A stretch of 64,000 nucleotides of DNA from Streptomyces aurantiacus (GCF_027107535.1 NZ_CP114283.1:5766001-5830000); one strand, 5' to 3'; positions 13,798-23,089 are shown, counted from the first letter of the stretch. Made by a program: numbers and translations. The notes: generated by a model from the sequence alone, not told the origin.

Positions 13798-16593
13798 GTG
13801 TCGCGACTGGGCGTGGCGTCCGGTGCGAGCGGCCAGTCGTTCGCCCGCGCCGCGGCGGCTTCCTGCGCGCTGCTCGCGTGCTGCGGCCTGGCCGGATGGG
13901 CCTTCGGCGTCGAGGTGCTGAAGAGCGTCGTCGCGGGGCAGACATCGATGCAGCCCAACACCGCCGTCGCACTGCTGGCACTGTCCGCTTCGCTCCTGCT
14001 GACGCTGCGCGGTCCGGGCAGTCCGGTGCTGGTCCGTCTCAGCCGCTCCGGCGCCGGACTGGCCCTCGCCATCGGTCTGTTGACGCTGGCCGAGTACCTC
14101 CTGGATACCAAACCGGGCATCGACCAGCTCCTCCTCCGCTCCGGCACGGACACGGCCGGCGAACCGCCGGGCCGGATGTCCCCGAACACCGCCCTGGCTC
14201 TGCTGCTGGCCGGTCTGGCCCAGCTGACGCTCGACCGGGGACGTACCTGGGGCATCCGGCTGTCACAGGTGTGCGCGCTGGTCGTCCTCGTCCTCGGACT
14301 GCTGCGGGTGTACGGGTTCGTCTACCAGGTACCGCAGTTGGGCCAGATCGCCGACTACACCCGGATGGCGCTGCACACCGCGCTCGCTCTCGTGTTGCTG
14401 GGGGTGGCGACGTTCCTGGCCCGGCCGGACCGGGGGCTGGCGGTGCTGCTGATGAATCCGGGTACGACCGGCCTCCAGGGCCGCTGGATGGCCGCCGCGG
14501 CCCTGGTCGTGCCTCCCGTTCTGGGCTGGTTCCGCCTGATGGGGCAGGACGCCGGTCTGTACGAGAACCGCATGGGCACGGCCCTGGTGGCCTGCGCCCA
14601 CGCCGTGGTCCTCACCGTGGTCGGCTTCATCGCCCTGGCCGTGGGACGCCGCGCGGAGCTCGCCCACGATCGCGTCCAGGACCGCATCCGCGAGTACGCC
14701 TGGCTGCAGCTGTTCATGGACCACACCCCGGCGGCCATCTTCATCAAGGACTGTGCCGGCCGCTACCTGGCCGTCAACGCCGGTTTCGAGCGGCTGACCG
14801 GCGCCGGGCGCGCGGACATCCTCGGACGGCGCATCGAGGACGTACTTCCCAGGGCGAGCGCGGAGCCGCTGCGCAAGGCCGAGTTGGAGGTGCAGACCGC
14901 CGGCCGCAGCCTTCAGCGCCAGGACACTCTCCGTCTCGATGACGGACCGCACCACTTCCTGACCACTCTGTTCCCGCTGACCAGTACCTCCGGTGCGCCC
15001 TACGCGGTGTGCGGCATCGCCACCGACTCCACCGAGCGCGTCCTCGCCCAGCAGCACAGCGAACGGGCCCAGCAGCGTTTCCGCGCCCTGTTGGAGTGCG
15101 CCCCGGACGCGACGCTGATCAGCGACGGTCAGGGAACGGTGGTGATGGCCAACGCCCAGGCCGAAGTTCTCTTCCGCCACCCGCGCAGGGATCTGGTCGG
15201 AACGAACGTGCACGACCTGGCCCCCGCCCGCGTGCGCCGACGGCAGGCCGCGCTGCTGCGCGCGTACCTGGCCGGTCCGCAGGCCCGGTCGATGGGCTCG
15301 GAGGTGGACCTGGCCGCCTGCGACAGCCACGGACGCGAGTTTCCCGTGGAGGTGAGCCTGGGTCCGCTGGAGACGGAGGAGGGGCTGCTGGTCTCCCTCA
15401 CCATCCGCGACATCAGTGACCGCAAGCGGGCCGAAGCCGAACGCGCCGCCCGCTACGAGCAGCAGCACCACATCGCGTACACCCTGCAACGCAGCCTCAT
15501 GGGCAGCCCACCCACGGTGGAGGAGCTGCCCAGCGCGCGACGCTATCTGGCCTCCGTCCAGGGCGCCGGGGTGGGCGGTGACTGGTTCGACTTCATCTCC
15601 CTCGGCTCGGGCCGCACCGGCATCGTCATCGGGGACGTCATGGGCCGAGGCCTGGAAGCCGCCGCCGTCATGGGGCAACTGCGCGCCGCCGCCCATGCGC
15701 TGGCCCAGGCCGGCCTCCCTCCGGCGCGGCTGATGAGCGCCCTGGACGCCTTCGTCTGCGACCTGCCCGACCAGATGGTGACCTGCTGCTACCTGGTCAT
15801 CGATCACAACACCGGGGAGATGACCGCTTGTTCGGCCGGCCATCCGCCGGTTCTGCTCGCCGCGCCGGGCCGGCCGGCTCACCCACTGGATCTGCCGGTG
15901 GGCGTTCCGCTGGGCGTCGGCGGCTTCCCGCACCACCAGACCAGCCGGACCCTGCCGGCCGACGCGACCCTCGCGCTGTACACCGACGGGCTCATCGAGC
16001 GCCCGCGCACCGACATCGAAGACCAGATCGGCCTTCTGACCGACGCCCTCGACACCGCCCTGCGCACTCACGGGTCCTCCCCCGCCATGCTGGAGCCGGC
16101 CGCCGACCACCTCCTCACCACCCTCCTGCCGGCCGACGACGGCCACGACGACGACGTGACGCTGCTACTGATCCACGTGCCTCCCCCGGCCTGCGCCCGC
16201 ACCGAGTTGGAGCCCCGTCCGCACGCGGTCCCCGCCGGGCGCCGTTTCCTCACCAGCACCCTCACCACCTGGAAGCTGCCCGCCGATGTGATCGACACGG
16301 CCCGTCTGCTCACGTCCGAACTCCTGACCAACGCGCTCGTCCACGCACGCGGCCCTCTCACCCTCGGAGTGAACCGCTCCGCAACCGAACTCACGGTCGA
16401 GGTGACGGACCACAGTTCCACGCCGCCGCGGATACGGCAGGCCGGTACGACGGACGAATCCGGTCGCGGGCTCGCCCTCCTCACCGCCCTCGCCGGCCGT
16501 TGGGGCACCCGCCCGCACCCGCGCGGCAAAACCGTCTGGTACACGCTGCCGCTCACGGCTGACGCGGCGGGCGGCGGCTCGCCTGCGCGGTGA
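13798..16593 (+). CDS. membrane PAS-PAS-PP2C(SpoIIE)-HATPase regulator of sigma-factor/anti-sigma type
   Basis: A protein of about 931 residues with four parts. Residues 15-290 hold about eight membrane segments with an extracytoplasmic-looking loop (TKPGIDQLLLRSG). Two PAS domains follow (about 300-415 starting LQLFMDHTPAAIFIKDCAGR, and 425-545 starting RFRALLECAPDATLISDGQG). Then a SpoIIE-type PP2C phosphatase (GAGVGGDWFDFISL, GIVIGDVMGRGLEAAAVMGQ, CSAGHPPVLL, LYTDGLIE), with the metal-binding aspartates present. The last 120 residues are an RsbW-like ATPase (LLTSELLTNALVHARGPLTL, then SGRGLALLTALAGRWG). It should sense a signal through the membrane/PAS part and control a partner-switching module by dephosphorylating an anti-anti-sigma factor. 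The start is uncertain: GTGs at 13705 and 13768 are in frame; 13798 has GGGA eight bases upstream. Confidence 0.82.
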   Translation: MSRLGVASGASGQSFARAAAASCALLACCGLAGWAFGVEVLKSVVAGQTSMQPNTAVALLALSASLLLTLRGPGSPVLVRLSRSGAGLALAIGLLTLAEYLLDTKPGIDQLLLRSGTDTAGEPPGRMSPNTALALLLAGLAQLTLDRGRTWGIRLSQVCALVVLVLGLLRVYGFVYQVPQLGQIADYTRMALHTALALVLLGVATFLARPDRGLAVLLMNPGTTGLQGRWMAAAALVVPPVLGWFRLMGQDAGLYENRMGTALVACAHAVVLTVVGFIALAVGRRAELAHDRVQDRIREYAWLQLFMDHTPAAIFIKDCAGRYLAVNAGFERLTGAGRADILGRRIEDVLPRASAEPLRKAELEVQTAGRSLQRQDTLRLDDGPHHFLTTLFPLTSTSGAPYAVCGIATDSTERVLAQQHSERAQQRFRALLECAPDATLISDGQGTVVMANAQAEVLFRHPRRDLVGTNVHDLAPARVRRRQAALLRAYLAGPQARSMGSEVDLAACDSHGREFPVEVSLGPLETEEGLLVSLTIRDISDRKRAEAERAARYEQQHHIAYTLQRSLMGSPPTVEELPSARRYLASVQGAGVGGDWFDFISLGSGRTGIVIGDVMGRGLEAAAVMGQLRAAAHALAQAGLPPARLMSALDAFVCDLPDQMVTCCYLVIDHNTGEMTACSAGHPPVLLAAPGRPAHPLDLPVGVPLGVGGFPHHQTSRTLPADATLALYTDGLIERPRTDIEDQIGLLTDALDTALRTHGSSPAMLEPAADHLLTTLLPADDGHDDDVTLLLIHVPPPACARTELEPRPHAVPAGRRFLTSTLTTWKLPADVIDTARLLTSELLTNALVHARGPLTLGVNRSATELTVEVTDHSSTPPRIRQAGTTDESGRGLALLTALAGRWGTRPHPRGKTVWYTLPLTADAAGGGSPAR

Positions 16594-16725
16594 ACGCCCA
16601 AGTGACCCACCCTTGCCGCCGCGTGCCGTGGCGACTCCGCGGAAGACCGGGGCAGCCGTGCTGCGGCCGAAGCTTGCCGGTCCCGTATCAGGGCACCTGT
16701 GAAACATCCGAGCGAGGAGACGCAG

Positions 16726-16854
16726 ATGCTGTCGACCGACGCCGCACCGCTGGCCTACAAGGGCCTCGAGACCATGCCCACTTGGTTCGTGATCACTGTC
16801 GTCGTACTCGCCGTCATCGGGATCGGCTTGGCGGCGAGTCAAGGACGGCGCTGA
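16726..16854 (+). CDS. 42-residue single-span membrane protein
   Basis: A short frame from the ATG at 16726 encodes 42 residues. A soluble start MLSTDAAPLAYKGLETMPT is followed by one hydrophobic span WFVITVVVLAVIGIGLAAS and a basic end QGRR. A strong GAGGAGA ribosome site stands five bases before the ATG. Short hydrophobic proteins of this type are common and poorly studied in Streptomyces. It lies 132 bases after the PAS-phosphatase gene in the same direction. The function is unknown. Confidence 0.6.
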   Translation: MLSTDAAPLAYKGLETMPTWFVITVVVLAVIGIGLAASQGRR

Positions 16855-16937
16855 CGTGCCGGTGCCCGGAAACGGCCAGCGGCACGCCTCCCTGACGCAC
16901 GGTGTGGGCGCCGGCGCCCCGCCGGACGCAGCACCTG

Positions 16938-17591
16938 TCAGTAGCGCTCCCTGAACAACGCCCGGTCGCCCGGGAACTGGCCTGTCATGGCCGCCGCCGC
17001 GAGCCGGTCGGCGAAGCGTTCGTAGGCCGCGTACTCCTGGTCGGACAGGTCGACGCGACGCGTCCCCGCGTCGACGGGTTCGGGGGCCTCGGGGGCAAGG
17101 ACCGAGGCCAGTGCTTCGACGTCCTCGTCAGGGGTGAGAGCCAGGACCGCCACGGTCCGGTCGACGGTGCCTCGGTAGTCGCCGGGGCCCGCCACGCTCC
17201 CGATGTCCGCCGAGCCGTCGGCATGGCGGGTCACCCGTATCGACGGACTGGCCTTCGCCCCCGCACGGATGGCGCGACGTACGCGGGTGAGCGCCCACAG
17301 GTCCGCCTCGTCGACCATGACGGGGTGGAGCGGGACGAGGCGCCTGCCGTCCGGGGCGCGCAGGCCGCTGCGGCGGGCGGGGTCCCGCGTCTCGTGCAGG
17401 ATGTTGCGGCTGCGCAGTACCGGCGGGAAGGCCCGGTGGATGTTGCTCCAGGCGTCCAGCGAGGCAGTCGGGTCGAGGCGGGTGAGGTTTTCGAGCCCGG
17501 CCGGCCAGGGAGGCGCGATGTGCTCGCCGACGCCACGCTCTCTGGCGGACCAGGCCGCGTGATGGGGGGCGAGCAGGAGATCGTGGGTCAT
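16938..17591 (-). CDS. hypothetical protein, probably 5'-frameshifted
   Basis: The intact frame gives 217 residues from the ATG at 17591 (MTHDLLLAPHHAAWSARERG to FPGDRALFRERY). The sequence before that ATG, read in the same frame back to about 17620, still looks like protein (ADPEWLHDFY) but contains no start codon. One base out of frame, an ATG at 17686 with GAAAGG upstream encodes MAPARRSSALPGSGTTTVRL. Joining the two by a one-base shift near 17620 gives a natural N terminus, so the gene may carry a frameshift. No catalytic motif is recognised; the protein is soluble with an alternating hydrophobic/acidic pattern. Confidence 0.55.
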   Translation of the reverse strand: MTHDLLLAPHHAAWSARERGVGEHIAPPWPAGLENLTRLDPTASLDAWSNIHRAFPPVLRSRNILHETRDPARRSGLRAPDGRRLVPLHPVMVDEADLWALTRVRRAIRAGAKASPSIRVTRHADGSADIGSVAGPGDYRGTVDRTVAVLALTPDEDVEALASVLAPEAPEPVDAGTRRVDLSDQEYAAYERFADRLAAAAMTGQFPGDRALFRERY

Positions 17592-17790
17592 GTAGAAGTC
17601 GTGGAGCCACTCGGGGTCTGCGGGACGAGACGAACGGTCGTGGTCCCGCTTCCGGGCAGGGCGGAGCTACGGCGTGCGGGAGCCATGGGGCCTTTCGACG
17701 AGTGCCGGTGGGCGATGCGCGCGGTGTGCGACTCGCCGCAGGGGCGTGCGACGACTTCGCCCTCCCCTTTACGGTCGGCGACACCGTCAC

Positions 17791-17813
17791 AATATCGTCA
17801 GATCGACGATATT
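17791..17813. promoter_or_regulatory. perfect 23-base dyad (AATATCGTC / GACGATATT)
   Basis: AATATCGTC (17791-17799) and GACGATATT (17805-17813) are exact complements with a five-base spacer AGATC. It lies 105 bases upstream of the ATG at 17686 on the minus strand and 380 bases before the DUF485 gene. The ATATCG/CGATAT half-site resembles operators of PadR- or GntR-type repressors. No such regulator lies beside it. Confidence 0.55.
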
Positions 17814-18192
17814 CCTAGGCGTGGGAAACCCCATGGCGGGAGGGGCTGTTGGCGGGACCCTCCCCCCAGCCTTGACGGCTGCCGACGGGGGCAGGGAGCA
17901 CCGGGCACCGGGACCAGCGACCCAGCATCACCCCCAGCGGGCCGAAAGCCCTTCCTCCGGAAACACCGAAGACCTCCCGCGAGGCTTCGCTCGCCCCTTC
18001 ACCCCCATGTGTCACCGGTTTGCGGGCCCGAACTCCAAGGTCGACGCCACTGACACGCGCAAACGAGCCAGATCGCGCAAAAGCCCTCGCTCCCCAGATC
18101 CGCCGAATAGCGTGCGAGCACTCGAACAGTTCTTCCCAACCTCCCTGCGGTCCGTGCACGTACCGGGCCCCTGCCGCGCTAGGAGAACCGGG
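17814..18192. other. intergenic stretch ahead of the DUF485/symporter operon
   Basis: About 380 bases with no frame that looks like protein in either direction. I see no convincing promoter pair. The last bases carry the AGGAGA ribosome site of the DUF485 gene. Confidence 0.4.
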
Positions 18193-18621
18193 ATGTCCGA
18201 CAACCCCTCGGATGCGTACACAGTCCAGCCGTACCGCGCCAGGCACCCCACCACCCGGCCCGCCTGGGCCACCGCCGAAGATCACTTACCCGGGCGCGGA
18301 GCGCTCCCCTCACCTCCCGGACACCACAGGGACCTGCGCATCCTGCGCCGCGCCTACCGCCGACAACGCCGAATCGCCACCTGCGCGGCCCTCGGCTACT
18401 TCACCGTCTTCCTGGTCCTCTCCGCTCTCGCCCCGTCCTTCATGACGAGGCCCGTCACCGGCGGCCTGTCCACCGGCATGGTGCTCGGCCTGGTCCAACT
18501 CCCCGTCACCTGGCTGGCGATCACGCTCTTCGAGTACACGGCAAGCCGGTACGTCGATCCACTCGCCCGCCGGATGCGACAGCGCACGGCCCTGCTCGCC
18601 GAGAGGGAGCCGGGCCGATGA
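18193..18621 (+). CDS. DUF485 family membrane protein
   Basis: This 142-residue protein has a polar N terminus followed by two membrane spans (TCAALGYFTVFLVLSALAPS and STGMVLGLVQLPVTWLAITL) and the family ending FEYTASRYVDPLARRMRQ. DUF485 genes are nearly always paired with acetate-type sodium/solute symporters, and this one overlaps the next gene by four bases (ATGA). AGGAGA precedes the ATG. It probably helps insert or regulate the transporter. Confidence 0.8.
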   Translation: MSDNPSDAYTVQPYRARHPTTRPAWATAEDHLPGRGALPSPPGHHRDLRILRRAYRRQRRIATCAALGYFTVFLVLSALAPSFMTRPVTGGLSTGMVLGLVQLPVTWLAITLFEYTASRYVDPLARRMRQRTALLAEREPGR

Positions 18622-20228
18622 CGGACTTCAACGGCACCGCGCAGTCGTGGTCCCTGGTCGCCTTCTGCACCGTCGTCACCGTGACCCTTCTGCTCTGCGT
18701 CATCGCGGGCCCGGACCGTGACGACCTCGACGAGTTCTACACCGGGTACCGCTCGCTGTCCCCGATGCGCAACGGCCTCGCCATCGCGGGCGACTACATC
18801 TCCGCGGCCACCGTCCTGACCATCGGAGGCGTCATCGCGCTGTGCGGCTACGACGGCGTCGTCCTCGCCCTCAGCACCCTTCTGTCCCTGCTGCTCCTGA
18901 TGTTCCTGCTGGCCGAACCCCTACGGAACACCGGCCGTTTCACCCCGGGTGACGCACTCGCCCACCGGATGCCCGGACGGTCCGTGCGCGTGACCATATG
19001 CGTCGTGACCATCGCCTCTCTGATGCCGATGATGCTGGTCCAACTGGCCAGCACCGGGCAGTTGCTCGCCTTCGTCCTCGGCTTCACCAGCACCACCATG
19101 AAGACCGGATGCGTCGTCGGGGTCGGCGGCCTGATGATCACCTACGCGGCGATCGGCGGGATGAAGGGCACCGCTCTCATCCAGATCCTGAAGATGGTCA
19201 TGCTCCTCGGCTCGGGGGCCGTGGTCGCCTTCCTGATGCTCCGCGCCTTCGCGTGGGACCCCGGAGCGATGTTCCGCACGGCCGCGGACCGCAGCGGGGT
19301 GGGCACGGCGTTCCTGCGCTCCGGCCTGCAGTTCGCCGGAGGCCCGCACGCCGCTCTGGACATGATCAGCACACAGTTCGCCATCGTGCTCGGCGGCGCC
19401 TGCCTGCCCCACGTCACCATGCGCATGTTCACGGCGGACAACGCTCGTCAGGTACGCCGCTCGATGTCCTGGGCGGTGTCGTCGGTGGCGTTGTTCATGC
19501 TGGTCATGACCATCGTCGCGATCGGTGCGACCGCGCTCATCGGACGGGCCGGGATCGCCGCCGCCGACCCGCGGGGCAACACGGCCTACCTCCTCGGCTC
19601 GCGGGCGGTCTTCGGCACACACGTCTCCCGGGCCGAGACCTTCCTGTTCACCACGGTCACTGCGGCGATCTTCCTCACCCTGCTCGCCTCGGTCGCCAGC
19701 ATGATCCTGGCCTGCGCCAACTCCCTGGCCCACGACGTCTACGCGAGCCGTTCCACCCGCCGTTCACCGGTACGGGAGATGACCGTCGCCCGCGTCTCCG
19801 CGCTGGCCGTCGGCATCCCGACGATCCTGCTCGCCGGTCTCATCCAGCACCGCAGCCTCCAGCCACTGGCAACAGTGTCCTTCTGCCTGGCCGCCTCGGC
19901 CATCGCCCCGGCGCTGATCTACAGCCTCTTCTGGCGCCGCTACACCCGCGCCGGTCTGCTCAGCACACTCATCGGCGGCTCGCTCACGGTCCTGCTGCTG
20001 ATGCCGGGCACCCGGCTGGTGTCGGGGACACCCATGGCGGCCTTTCCCCAAGCCGACTTCAACTGGCTGCCGTTCACCACGACCGGCCTGCTGTCCATCC
20101 CGGCCGGCTTCGCGTTCGGACTGCTCGGCACGCTGCTCTCGGGACGCCGTGAGGCGCGGCGGCGCCAGAAGGACTACGAGCGGATCGAGGCCAGGATCCT
20201 CGCGGGCCCGGAGCCCAGGCCGAGATGA
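18618..20228 (+). CDS. sodium:solute symporter family transporter (ActP-like)
   Basis: This 536-residue membrane protein has about 13 spans. It belongs to the SSS family: DEFYTGYRSLSPMRNGLAIA (the conserved first-helix region seen in acetate and proline carriers), GDYISAATVLTIGG, MKGTALIQILKMVMLLGSG and LPHVTMRMFTADNARQVRRS. The pairing with DUF485 points to an acetate, pyruvate or similar monocarboxylate as substrate. The C terminus is a short basic tail. It is translationally coupled to the upstream gene. Confidence 0.85.
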   Translation: MTDFNGTAQSWSLVAFCTVVTVTLLLCVIAGPDRDDLDEFYTGYRSLSPMRNGLAIAGDYISAATVLTIGGVIALCGYDGVVLALSTLLSLLLLMFLLAEPLRNTGRFTPGDALAHRMPGRSVRVTICVVTIASLMPMMLVQLASTGQLLAFVLGFTSTTMKTGCVVGVGGLMITYAAIGGMKGTALIQILKMVMLLGSGAVVAFLMLRAFAWDPGAMFRTAADRSGVGTAFLRSGLQFAGGPHAALDMISTQFAIVLGGACLPHVTMRMFTADNARQVRRSMSWAVSSVALFMLVMTIVAIGATALIGRAGIAAADPRGNTAYLLGSRAVFGTHVSRAETFLFTTVTAAIFLTLLASVASMILACANSLAHDVYASRSTRRSPVREMTVARVSALAVGIPTILLAGLIQHRSLQPLATVSFCLAASAIAPALIYSLFWRRYTRAGLLSTLIGGSLTVLLLMPGTRLVSGTPMAAFPQADFNWLPFTTTGLLSIPAGFAFGLLGTLLSGRREARRRQKDYERIEARILAGPEPRPR

Positions 20229-20307
20229 CGAGCACCGGGGATCTCGTCGATGTTCGACGCGATCGGGAACGGAGGGTCCGAAGACACCCGTGTGCTAGGA
20301 ACAGCCG

Positions 20308-21045
20308 GTGATCACAAAGATCGAGCGGACCGACGCACGTACCCGACCGGATGAGCACCTGCGGGAGCTCTTCAGCGAGGGCTTTCCAGAGTTCATCACC
20401 GCCGACAAGTTGGTGAAGGACTACATAGGCAGGGCCAGGGAGTGGTTCGCCGACCTGAACCTCATGCTGATCGACGACCACGAGATACCGGTCGCCTCCG
20501 GCTGGGGTGTACCGATCCGCTGGGACGGCCTCCCGGAATCCCTTCCCACGGGGTACACCCAGGCCCTCGTCCGTGCCGTCGAGGGCCGTGAACAGGAGGT
20601 GGAGGCCAATACCCTGGTGATCTGCGGAGCGATCGTCACCCCGTCACTCAAAGGACGGGGCCTGGCGGGAGAGACCTTGAAGGCGCTGCGTCGGACGGCA
20701 AGGAACACAGGGCTGGAGCAAGTCGTCGCCCCGGTTCGCCCGACCATGAAGGCCCAGTACCCGCTGACACCCATCGAGACCTTCATGCGGTGGAGCCGGG
20801 AGGACGGGCTGGCTCTCGATCCCTGGATCCGGACCCATCAGCGTCTCGGGGCCCGGATACTGTCGGCGGCCCCGGCTTCGCAGACCATGACCGGCACGGT
20901 TGCCGAGTGGGAACGCTGGACCGGGATGGTCTTCCCCGAAGCAGGCGACTATGTGATCCCGGACGGGCTCAGCCTCCTCCGGATCAGCCACTCGACCGAC
21001 GAAGGCATCTATCAGGAGCCCAACGTCTGGATGCGGCACAACTGA
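20308..21045 (+). CDS. GNAT-like acetyltransferase
   Basis: This 245-residue cytosolic protein has the acetyl-CoA binding pattern of the GNAT fold: ANTLVICGAIVTPSLKGRGL followed by AGETLKALRRTARNTGLEQV, where the KGRGLAGE stretch corresponds to motif A (Q/R-x-x-G-x-G/A). The C-terminal 90 residues are unusual for a GNAT and resemble longer actinobacterial members. The GTG at 20308 is preceded by AGGA. The substrate is unknown. Confidence 0.65.
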   Translation: MITKIERTDARTRPDEHLRELFSEGFPEFITADKLVKDYIGRAREWFADLNLMLIDDHEIPVASGWGVPIRWDGLPESLPTGYTQALVRAVEGREQEVEANTLVICGAIVTPSLKGRGLAGETLKALRRTARNTGLEQVVAPVRPTMKAQYPLTPIETFMRWSREDGLALDPWIRTHQRLGARILSAAPASQTMTGTVAEWERWTGMVFPEAGDYVIPDGLSLLRISHSTDEGIYQEPNVWMRHN

Positions 21046-21278
21046 CCGGTGGGCGGTACGGAGGCCCATGAGCCGCAGCTCAAATCACGCACGACTGCTC
21101 ATGGTTGAGCCACGCCCGCGGGCGCTCCCCGGACCATGCGGGGGAGGGAGTCCCGACCTGCAGTCCCTGCGTCGATCGGTCTCACCTCCTCAAGTCGTCG
21201 TCGCGCACGGCGCGGCCGGACGTACCCCGGCCCTCGCACCCGGCCGCGCCCACGGGACCTGACGCGGCACGAGCCGGG
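21046..21278. other. convergent intergenic region
   Basis: About 230 bases between the acetyltransferase and the Pyr_excise-like gene. I see no gene and no strong hairpin. Confidence 0.4.
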
Positions 21279-21743
21279 TCAGCCCCGGTCGGAGACCGGC
21301 CAGACGTAGGGCAGGTCGTCCGGAACGCCCGGGAAGGACGGGGCGTAGACCTCCGGTGCCTTGCGCACCAGCGCCGACTGATGGCTGCGGTGGAAGGCGG
21401 GGTCTCCGAGCCAGGGCGGCAGCTCACCGTCGTCGGCCAGCTCCTCCTGGACACGTACAGCGGCGCCGGGCCGGTACCGGGTGAAGTCGGTGACGATCGT
21501 GGTGGCACATGTGTCGGCGCGCCCCTCAGCAACCCACATGGCGCACACGTCCAGGCCGTAGCGGACCAGGGCCTCCTCGTAGCCGGTCCACATGCGTACC
21601 GCGGGATGGTGCCGCCAGCCGTAGCCGGGCACGGTCAGGCCGCGCAACACCTGGAGGGCCTCGACCCGCTGCTTGCCCAGGCGCGACTGGTCCAGGACCT
21701 CGGCGGACTGCGTGAAGTCGGGATACGGAAGAAAGGTCTGCAC
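21279..21743 (-). CDS. MSMEG_6728 family protein (pyrimidine-dimer DNA glycosylase-like)
   Basis: This 154-residue protein matches the MSMEG_6728 family, which is grouped with the T4 endonuclease V-like Pyr_excise fold: MQTFLPYPDFTQSAEVLDQS, RLGKQRVEALQVLRGL, YGWRHHPAVRMWTGYEEALV. T4 endonuclease V cuts the glycosyl bond at UV dimers, but that activity has not been shown for this branch as far as I know. The start is a GTG at 21743 with TAGGCA six bases before it, so it may be leaderless. Confidence 0.75.
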   Translation of the reverse strand: MQTFLPYPDFTQSAEVLDQSRLGKQRVEALQVLRGLTVPGYGWRHHPAVRMWTGYEEALVRYGLDVCAMWVAEGRADTCATTIVTDFTRYRPGAAVRVQEELADDGELPPWLGDPAFHRSHQSALVRKAPEVYAPSFPGVPDDLPYVWPVSDRG

Positions 21744-21906
21744 ACAGCATGCCTACCGCGGGCGGCCCGTTCTCATACAGGCGGTCCGGGTGCACCCGTC
21801 CGCGACGTCACCGCGTACGAGCGCATCAGGACGACAGAACGACGTAGCCGGTCTTGGGGGCGTCCGGCGGCGACGGCGGCGTCCGCATCGCACGGCAGGG
21901 TGGAGG

Positions 21907-23076
21907 TCACGTCGCCGCCCGGTAAGGGCGGAAGAACGCGCGCAGCTCCTCCGCGTAGAGCTCGGGCTCCTCGAACGGTGCGAAGTGCCCTCCACGCGCC
22001 GGTTCGCTCATGCGTACGACATTGGCCGTGCGTTCGAGCCATGCCCGTGGCGGGCGGACCACGTCACCGCGGAAGATCGAGAACCCGGACGGCACCTCGA
22101 CCCGGCGGGCGAGCTGCTCGGGCGCGATCGCGGCGTTCGCGCGATACATGCGCATCGCCGAGCCGATCGTCTCCGTGAGCCAGTAGAGGGTGACGTTCGT
22201 GAGGATCTCGTCCTTCGTGAAGCTCTGTTCGATGTCTTTGCCGCAGTCGCTCCACGCCTGCAGCTTCTCGACGATCCACGCGGCGAGTCCGGCCGGCGAG
22301 TCGGTGAGACCGACGGCGGCGGTCTGGGGTTTCGTGCGGTGCATGGCACCGTAGGCCCCTTCACTCGCACCCCAGGCAGCGACCTCCTCGAACCAGGCGC
22401 GCTCCTCGGGCGTGAGATCGGACCGGTCGCCGGAGAAGACGGGCAGGCCCCCGTCCGTGCGGTGGACGGCCACGACCCGGTCGGGGTGGTCGAGCGCCAG
22501 GTAGCGGCTCACGTGACTGCCCATGTCCCCGCCGGCCGCGCCGAACCGCGCGTAGCCCAGTACGCCCATGAGTTCGGCCCACAGCCCGGCGACGGCGATG
22601 GAGTCGAGCGGCTGACCGGTGGGGCGGTCGGAGTATCCGTAGCCCGGCATGTCGGGCACGACCACGTCGAACGCGTCGGCGGGATCGGCGCCGTGCGCAC
22701 CCGGGTCGGTCAGAAGCGGGATGACCTTGGAATAGCGCCAGAACGAGTCCGGCCAGCCGTGGCTGAGGACCAGCGGCAGGACCGGGCCGGCGGGCGCGAC
22801 GGCCCGGGCGTGCACGAAGTGGACCCCCAGACCGCCCAACGTGACGCGGAAGCGGGGCAGTCGGGCCAGTGCCGCCTCCTGCGCCGGCCAGTCGAACCCG
22901 TCCGCCCAGTAGGCGACGAGCTCACGAAGGTAGGCGATGTCGGTCCCGAGCGACCACCCGGCGTCCTCCGGCGTATCCGGCCAGCGTGTCGCACGCAGCC
23001 GCGCGCGGAGGTCCTCGAGCACCGCGGGGTCGGTCTGCACGGTGAACGGTTCCGGACGGGACAGCGCTTCGGACAT
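21907..23076 (-). CDS. epoxide hydrolase (alpha/beta-hydrolase, EHN type)
   Basis: This 389-residue enzyme has the epoxide-hydrolase N-terminal domain (PFTVQTDPAVLEDLRARLRA, TRWPDTPEDAGWSLGTDIAY) followed by an alpha/beta-hydrolase core. The oxyanion motif HGWPDSFWRY, the nucleophile elbow GGDMGSHVSRY with its aspartate, and the catalytic histidine in GGHFAPFEEPELYAEELRAF are all present. It should convert epoxides to diols in the cytosol; the natural substrate is unknown. I chose the ATG at 23076 because TAGCAT lies seven bases upstream; the ATG at 23085 overlaps that box. Confidence 0.85.
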   Translation of the reverse strand: MSEALSRPEPFTVQTDPAVLEDLRARLRATRWPDTPEDAGWSLGTDIAYLRELVAYWADGFDWPAQEAALARLPRFRVTLGGLGVHFVHARAVAPAGPVLPLVLSHGWPDSFWRYSKVIPLLTDPGAHGADPADAFDVVVPDMPGYGYSDRPTGQPLDSIAVAGLWAELMGVLGYARFGAAGGDMGSHVSRYLALDHPDRVVAVHRTDGGLPVFSGDRSDLTPEERAWFEEVAAWGASEGAYGAMHRTKPQTAAVGLTDSPAGLAAWIVEKLQAWSDCGKDIEQSFTKDEILTNVTLYWLTETIGSAMRMYRANAAIAPEQLARRVEVPSGFSIFRGDVVRPPRAWLERTANVVRMSEPARGGHFAPFEEPELYAEELRAFFRPYRAAT

Positions 23077-23083
23077 GCCTCGC

Positions 23084-23089
23084 ATGCTA
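23084..23089 (-). promoter_or_regulatory. -10 box of a leaderless promoter for the epoxide hydrolase
   Basis: On the minus strand TAGCAT occupies 23089 to 23084 and is followed seven bases later by the ATG at 23076. No separate ribosome site is needed or seen. Confidence 0.45.

Noticed and set aside
14263..16146. 627-residue open frame antisense to the PAS-phosphatase
   Set aside because: No domain or signal; typical complementary-strand shadow.
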